Assembly (NCBI RefSeq): GCF_964340395.1
Contig: NC_135555.1
Coordinates: 2,750,001 to 2,812,000 of the forward strand
Length of the DNA stretch: 62,000 nt
Origin: Glandiceps talaboti
Taxonomy: Eukaryota > Hemichordata > Enteropneusta > Spengelidae
Reading direction: 5' to 3'
The number at the start of each line of letters is the position of its first letter. Position 1 is the stretch's first letter. The notes beneath the pieces were generated by a model that saw nothing but the letters and a program-made list of their open reading frames with translations, did not search any database and was not told the origin of the DNA. A program made the translations under genes and the position numbers. Positions 59,801 to 62,000 of the stretch are shown here, piece by piece.

Positions 59801-62000
59801 TACACAGCTGGGTTATCTTTTCCAGCTTAAGAATACATTAAGTTAAACATGCCAGTATTCACATAGTATCTATATTGCTATCAAAACAAGCCGACATCAT
59901 GGCACACTGAAAGTATTATACACAGATCACATTTTTTTGTATATGTACAATGCAAATGTGAGCAATAGCGTAAAAAAGAAGGAAAAAAATTTCTATCACA
60001 AAACTGATATTTTAAAGTACAAGAATGTTGGATTACTATATTCAGGATTAATATTTGGGTAAAAAAAAACCAGTTGTCTGGCATAGCTTCAAAAGGTATG
60101 CATGAATAAGTAAATATAATCCCTATAGCTCCACTGACAAGATAATAGTAATCCAAGACTGTAGTATTCAAATATTGGGGTTTAACAGAAAACACGAAAA
60201 TCAATTTTTTTTTATTCAATATGGTCGCAAAATAAGACTGAAGTAAGTAATCCACAAAAACATAAGACAATTTATACACTATTACAATATAGATGTATAA
60301 TTTAATTATGGCAAGAATATGCAAATAATCATGACCCTGTTTGAACAACGTGTTTTGACATGTTTACACTAGTCTGTAAGATACGACTTACATGCCACAT
60401 TATCAGCTATAAGCCCGACATGAAGTGTCTTACAGTCCTAAACTTCAACACTGAAGAAAAAGTGTATCCTCATACGACAAAATCAGTTCATACCCATGAA
60501 GTAAACAAGTTCATAGAGGCCCACTGAGAGCTAGACTGTAAGATGCATTGTTGTGTTGTTCAGCCCTATCAGGCTTCTCATTCATGGCACGAATGAATGT
60601 CATATCTTACTGACTAACTGAGCAAATTGAAGCACAAAATTTTGTATCACCTGAAGCCAATTCTCTTTACCTAGATTCAGTATGGTATGCAATGAGCGTA
60701 TACAAAATGTCTAGTCAGTGATGAACAAGGAATATCTTTCACTTCACTGTGATTTGTATGTACATTTGGAACTATTTGGCCAAGAAAAATAAATTGTGAA
60801 GTTCTGATAACAGACATTATAGAAAATAAGTAGTACGGATACAGAATTTTCATTTTATTTTCATTTTGGGGTCATCATATCTCTATTTATGTTAGTCTAT
60901 TAAAAAAATTATTTTCATGACATTTGCAAGATATTTTTTTTAAACTAACGACAGAAATTTCAGGTTGGCTGGGAATATTTTGTAAACTAGACAATCAGAA
61001 TCACACTCACATAATTTTTTTCTTGCTCATCTTTCATACAAAAGGTAAATTTTGATTTTGATGGTAAACAAAAATTTCCATTGATTTTCATACCTAGCTG
61101 CAACACCAACAAATTAAAGTTGCACTAGCTGAATCTGGAACATTTTTTGAATCAAATATAATAATTTACACTTGTATTACCGAACACCTTGAACTGTATT
61201 GAATAAACAGCTGTATACATAATATGGTACAATAAATCCACAGAAAGGTTCACACCCTAAACTCATCCCCCCAACACAATCCTGATTTACTACATACATG
61301 TATCGATAAAATTAACCTCTTACAAACATGTACAATGTCAAACTATTCTTATTATCATAACAATTTTCAGTAAATGTATTTAAATGTTATTCCCCAATAT
61401 TTTTCTTCATTCAGCCAAGGAAAATACAAGTGACCTAAGGGGCCTTTGTCACTGCGAATACATCAACTCGTAATGACAACTTTTCTTAGGTCATGAGTAT
61501 TTTTCGGCAGAATGAAGAAAAATATTGGAGAATAACATAATTATACCAGCGCCAGTAACATCATAGAAAAATTTGGGAAAGTAATGTTAATTTTGAACGT
61601 TTTGACTCATATTGCGAACACAGCAGAACACTGACATAGACGCGTGTTGTTGTGACATAGAACGACCATCTATTTTTGTTCTAAATGGCTCATGCATGGT
61701 ATCATGTTGGTTGTTTGATCAAAATCATATTTCAGACACAGCTAGTGAAGATTTAATATTTTCTGTTCTTTGCTGTACTTGCTTGTAGTGATCTCTGATC
61801 AATTTCCCTTTTTTTCATTGAAACAATACCTTGGAGATATTTTCATTTTGTTGTGCTGTCAATCTAGCCTACCCGTAAAGAGACAATGAGCACAGCTTGG
61901 TTGTGATCAACTCTGACAAGTACGTACCATGACTTGACAGCAGCAAGTCTGATCTTGTAAATGCCCCAGGTCTATCTTTGGCAGCTCCAGATACAAATTC
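47368..62000 (-). CDS. PRMT5: PRMT5-like protein arginine N-methyltransferase 5, C-terminal 586 residues in 12 exons (5' end beyond right edge)
   Basis: Minus-strand coding exons in order: 62000-61928, 57818-57601, 55640-55469, 54213-54050, 53819-53658, 53398-53262, 52773-52651, 50565-50390, 49752-49643, 48977-48770, 48318-48254, 47520-47368. They total 1761 nt in one frame. PRMT5 is the main type II enzyme: with MEP50/WDR77 it makes symmetric dimethylarginine on histones H2A, H3 and H4 and on Sm proteins. Order of domains: TIM barrel, Rossmann methyltransferase fold, beta barrel. Fragment landmarks: [20 protein letters not shown] (TIM-barrel end), YEIFEKDP with the Phe that directs symmetric dimethylation (F277, human F327), [12 protein letters not shown] (SAM motif I, 311-322), [16 protein letters not shown] with both double-E glutamates (E385, E394; human E435, E444), and GMFSWFP with the conserved Trp (528). 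The offset of about 50 from human numbering shows how much N-terminus is missing. Confidence 0.96.
47521..48253 (-). other. PRMT5: PRMT5 last intron
   Basis: 733 bp containing a (GTT)n run (47758-47811) and two diverged ~90-bp direct copies of the phrase catagtaagggacagggaa...ccaaattttgg (about 47848-48005). Confidence 0.8.
47758..47811. repeat. (GTT)n microsatellite
   Basis: About 18 perfect TTG triplets. Confidence 0.97.
48254..48318 (-). CDS. PRMT5: PRMT5 exon (fragment residues 515-536)
   Basis: 65 nt, acceptor ctctctag|gt and donor aag|gtaaca. Encodes [21 protein letters not shown], including the conserved FSWFP block whose Trp contacts substrate arginine in the human enzyme. Confidence 0.95.
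48319..48769 (-). other. PRMT5: PRMT5 intron with poly(C) tract
   Basis: 451 bp. A C-run of about 20 bases at 48474-48494 (G-run in the transcript) is the only feature. Confidence 0.8.
48770..48977 (-). CDS. PRMT5: PRMT5 exon (fragment residues 446-514 and start of 515)
   Basis: Acceptor cattgacag|gca and donor a|gtaagt. Encodes [28 protein letters not shown], then the near-invariant [20 protein letters not shown]. Confidence 0.96.
48978..49642 (-). other. PRMT5: PRMT5 intron
   Basis: 665 bp of AT-rich sequence; no repeat or gene recognised. Confidence 0.75.
49643..49752 (-). CDS. PRMT5: PRMT5 exon (fragment residues 409-445)
   Basis: Acceptor atccaacag|ac and donor gat|gtaagt. Encodes [20 protein letters not shown] and [16 protein letters not shown], matching the DGVSIPGEYTSFLAPxSSxK linker after the double-E loop. 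Confidence 0.95.
49753..50389 (-). other. PRMT5: PRMT5 intron
   Basis: 637 bp; nothing recognised apart from AT-rich sequence. Confidence 0.75.
50390..50565 (-). CDS. PRMT5: PRMT5 catalytic double-E exon (fragment residues 350-408)
   Basis: Acceptor tttctaacag|a and donor g|gtatgg. Encodes [20 protein letters not shown] and [30 protein letters not shown]. Both catalytic glutamates are present, so the enzyme should be active. Confidence 0.97.
51555..51632. repeat. Two-copy ~42-bp direct repeat
   Basis: agttggcatgccNccaagtggccc and taatgag-type flanks occur twice. Confidence 0.75.
52376..52650. repeat. 29-bp minisatellite that has engulfed a copy of the PRMT5 splice donor
   Basis: Nine or so units of taattgacccctaacctcat aacacatgg. 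Twice the units are followed by atcctttggtttgtacttac gtgacaa: once at 52521-52547 inside the array and once at 52630-52656, where it is the real exon-intron boundary. Confidence 0.9.
52651..52773 (-). CDS. PRMT5: PRMT5 SAM-binding exon (fragment residues 309-349 and part of 350)
   Basis: Acceptor tcattgcag|g and donor cac|gtaagt. Encodes [20 protein letters not shown], then [29 protein letters not shown] is methyltransferase motif I, and AVEKNPNA contains the acidic residue that binds the SAM ribose. The donor is duplicated 109 bp downstream in the intron. Confidence 0.97.
52774..53261 (-). other. PRMT5: PRMT5 intron
   Basis: 488 bp with a short C-rich run at about 53068-53092; otherwise nothing recognised. 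Confidence 0.75.
53262..53398 (-). CDS. PRMT5: PRMT5 exon (fragment residues 264-308 and part of 309)
   Basis: Acceptor tgttttcag|cca and donor tt|gtaagt. Encodes [20 protein letters not shown] and [20 protein letters not shown]. It carries F277, equivalent to human Phe327, which determines symmetric rather than asymmetric dimethylation. Confidence 0.96.
53658..53819 (-). CDS. PRMT5: PRMT5 exon (fragment residues 210-263)
   Basis: Acceptor gcttcatacag|tta and donor cag|gtatgt, phase 0. Encodes [20 protein letters not shown] and [15 protein letters not shown]. The open frame continues upstream into a tandem repeat, but homology and the acceptor fix the exon start at 53819. Confidence 0.95.
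53821..53943. repeat. 24-bp minisatellite, five copies, abutting a PRMT5 splice acceptor
   Basis: Plus-strand unit tgtatgaagcaaacaacaat tgaa. On the transcript strand it is a pyrimidine-rich ...gtttgcttcataca unit. The copy next to the exon ends catacag, making the acceptor; the others end catacat or catatat. Confidence 0.93.
53945..54020 (-). repeat. Short family A-like fragment
   Basis: Contains cagaagcaagctttta and gccaaagtttggagagattt, resembling the family A segment at 24395-24440 in inverse orientation. Weak match. Confidence 0.35.
54050..54213 (-). CDS. PRMT5: PRMT5 exon (fragment residues 155-209)
   Basis: Acceptor ttccttccag|ct and donor aaa|gtaagt. Encodes [40 protein letters not shown] and [14 protein letters not shown], among the most conserved stretches of the TIM-barrel domain. 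Confidence 0.97.
54300..55260. mobile_element. Palindromic repeat family F, copy 1, carrying a large internal minisatellite
   Basis: The left part (54310-54450) contains gtgacctaagg...cctaaggtcac and ggataattccc / gggaataat inverted pairs. The right part (55105-55260) contains attgcaactttgaatgtttt, cagaatgaattacatagatg and tgtgttgtcgtgatgtagaa. Both parts match, in order, the copy at 61380-61720. The 23-bp array between them is absent from that copy. Confidence 0.6.
54465..55107. repeat. 23-bp minisatellite, about 28 copies
   Basis: Unit aatctatgacaaatcacgaa gag, with variants cacgacgag, catgacgag and cacaaagag arranged in blocks that show higher-order duplication. There are no unique spacers, so it is not CRISPR-like. 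Located in a PRMT5 intron (54214-55468). Confidence 0.98.
55469..55640 (-). CDS. PRMT5: PRMT5 exon (fragment residues 98-154 and start of 155)
   Basis: Acceptor atttttgtag|ctg and donor g|gtaagc. Encodes [20 protein letters not shown], a hydrophilic Asp/Ser/Asn-rich loop ([17 protein letters not shown]) and [20 protein letters not shown]. The loop is where PRMT5 orthologues vary most. Confidence 0.95.
55672..55868. repeat. 65-bp tandem repeat, three copies
   Basis: acaatgggtaacactgaagt, aaagcactttctctatgtgc and tacacttgNttatagcattc at 55674, 55739 and 55804, nearly identical. It begins about 30 bp upstream (transcript sense) of the acceptor at 55641. Confidence 0.95.
55870..57600 (-). other. 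PRMT5: PRMT5 intron remainder
   Basis: 1.7 kb without recognised repeat, RNA gene or exon on either strand. Confidence 0.7.
57601..57818 (-). CDS. PRMT5: PRMT5 exon (fragment residues 25-97)
   Basis: Acceptor cactaatag|at and donor cag|gtttgt. Encodes [40 protein letters not shown] and [32 protein letters not shown]. The VGKxSPW and IRKNSE blocks are diagnostic of the PRMT5 N-terminal domain. The reading frame upstream of the acceptor is not exonic. Confidence 0.96.
61185..61345 (+). repeat. Dispersed repeat family C, copy 2
   Basis: Same landmarks as 20685-20870 (gaactgtattgaat, acataatatggtacaataaa, acatgtacaatg) in the same orientation. Confidence 0.55.
61387..61720. mobile_element. Palindromic repeat family F, copy 2 (no minisatellite)
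   Basis: gttattccccaatatttttc ttcattcagcc at 61387 is inverted at about 61504-61535 (ggcagaatgaagaaaaatat tggagaataac) with two mismatches. The pairing continues inward through aaaatac...gtgacctaag. The right flank (ttttgaacgttttgactcat, gacgcgtgttgttgtgacat) matches the right part of copy 1. Confidence 0.65.
61928..62000 (-). CDS. PRMT5: PRMT5 first visible exon, partial (fragment residues 1-24 and start of 25)
   Basis: Encodes [24 protein letters not shown], then donor g|gtacgt. It aligns with the human [25 protein letters not shown] segment, so about 50 upstream residues lie outside the window. Confidence 0.92.

Larger units (their letters stand above)
57819..61927 (-). other. PRMT5: PRMT5 5'-proximal intron (4.1 kb)
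   Basis: AT-rich. It contains a family C copy and a family F palindromic repeat near its 5' end. Reading frames of 155 codons (59881-60348, minus) and 134 codons (58429-58833, plus) are hydrophobic or AT-driven and resemble no family. 58000-61180 holds nothing else I can name. Confidence 0.75.

Noticed and set aside
59881-60348. 155-codon minus-strand open frame in a PRMT5 intron
   Set aside because: Tyr/Ile/Phe-rich composition is what AT-rich DNA gives, it lies wholly within an intron, and it shows no recognisable motif or splice structure.

Overview
This is a eukaryotic, animal-type window: AT-rich, CpG-poor and intron-rich, with GT-AG introns and dense tandem repeats and small transposons. 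Three conserved protein-coding genes can be read, all by recognising protein families in conceptual translations. The gene content and repeat landscape fit a bilaterian invertebrate, possibly a marine deuterostome or lophotrochozoan. I cannot name the species from sequence alone.

Layout. (1) Positions 1-1036, minus strand: the first 345 codons of a POMGNT2-like O-mannose beta-1,4-GlcNAc-transferase (GT61 family). It is an uninterrupted ORF that runs off the left edge. (2) Positions 1074-2989: a head-to-head intergenic region that probably carries both promoters; a decayed non-LTR retrotransposon 3' end lies in it. (3) Positions 2990-34853, plus strand: a complete VAT1L-type gene (quinone-oxidoreductase-like MDR protein) with nine coding exons that join in frame to 397 residues. 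Its first intron is 18.4 kb and packed with repeats. A splice donor directly abuts the stop codon, so a 3'UTR intron is likely. (4) About 35.5-47.0 kb: 3'UTR/intergenic DNA with several minisatellites, MITEs and a (GA)62 tract; no gene was recognised here. (5) Positions 47368-62000, minus strand: a PRMT5-like arginine methyltransferase. Twelve coding exons join in frame to the last 586 residues; about 50 N-terminal residues lie beyond the right edge. VAT1L and PRMT5 are tail to tail.

The genes show no obvious shared pathway. POMGNT2 acts in the ER on alpha-dystroglycan glycosylation, VAT1L is a soluble or membrane-associated oxidoreductase-like protein, and PRMT5 makes symmetric dimethylarginine on histones and Sm proteins.

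The most unusual theme is recurrent short duplication across 5' splice sites. VAT1L exon 5 ends in a perfect 21-bp tandem duplication that makes two in-frame donors. VAT1L exon 4 has a decayed copy of its 3' half plus donor in the following intron. A PRMT5 donor has been copied into an adjacent 29-bp minisatellite. A second theme is minisatellite arrays that have grown inside MITEs. Well-delimited elements include a 385-bp palindromic MITE with a 9-bp target duplication (Mutator-like), two PIF/Harbinger-like MITEs with TTA duplications, and a retrotransposon fragment nested in another repeat with its target duplication visible.
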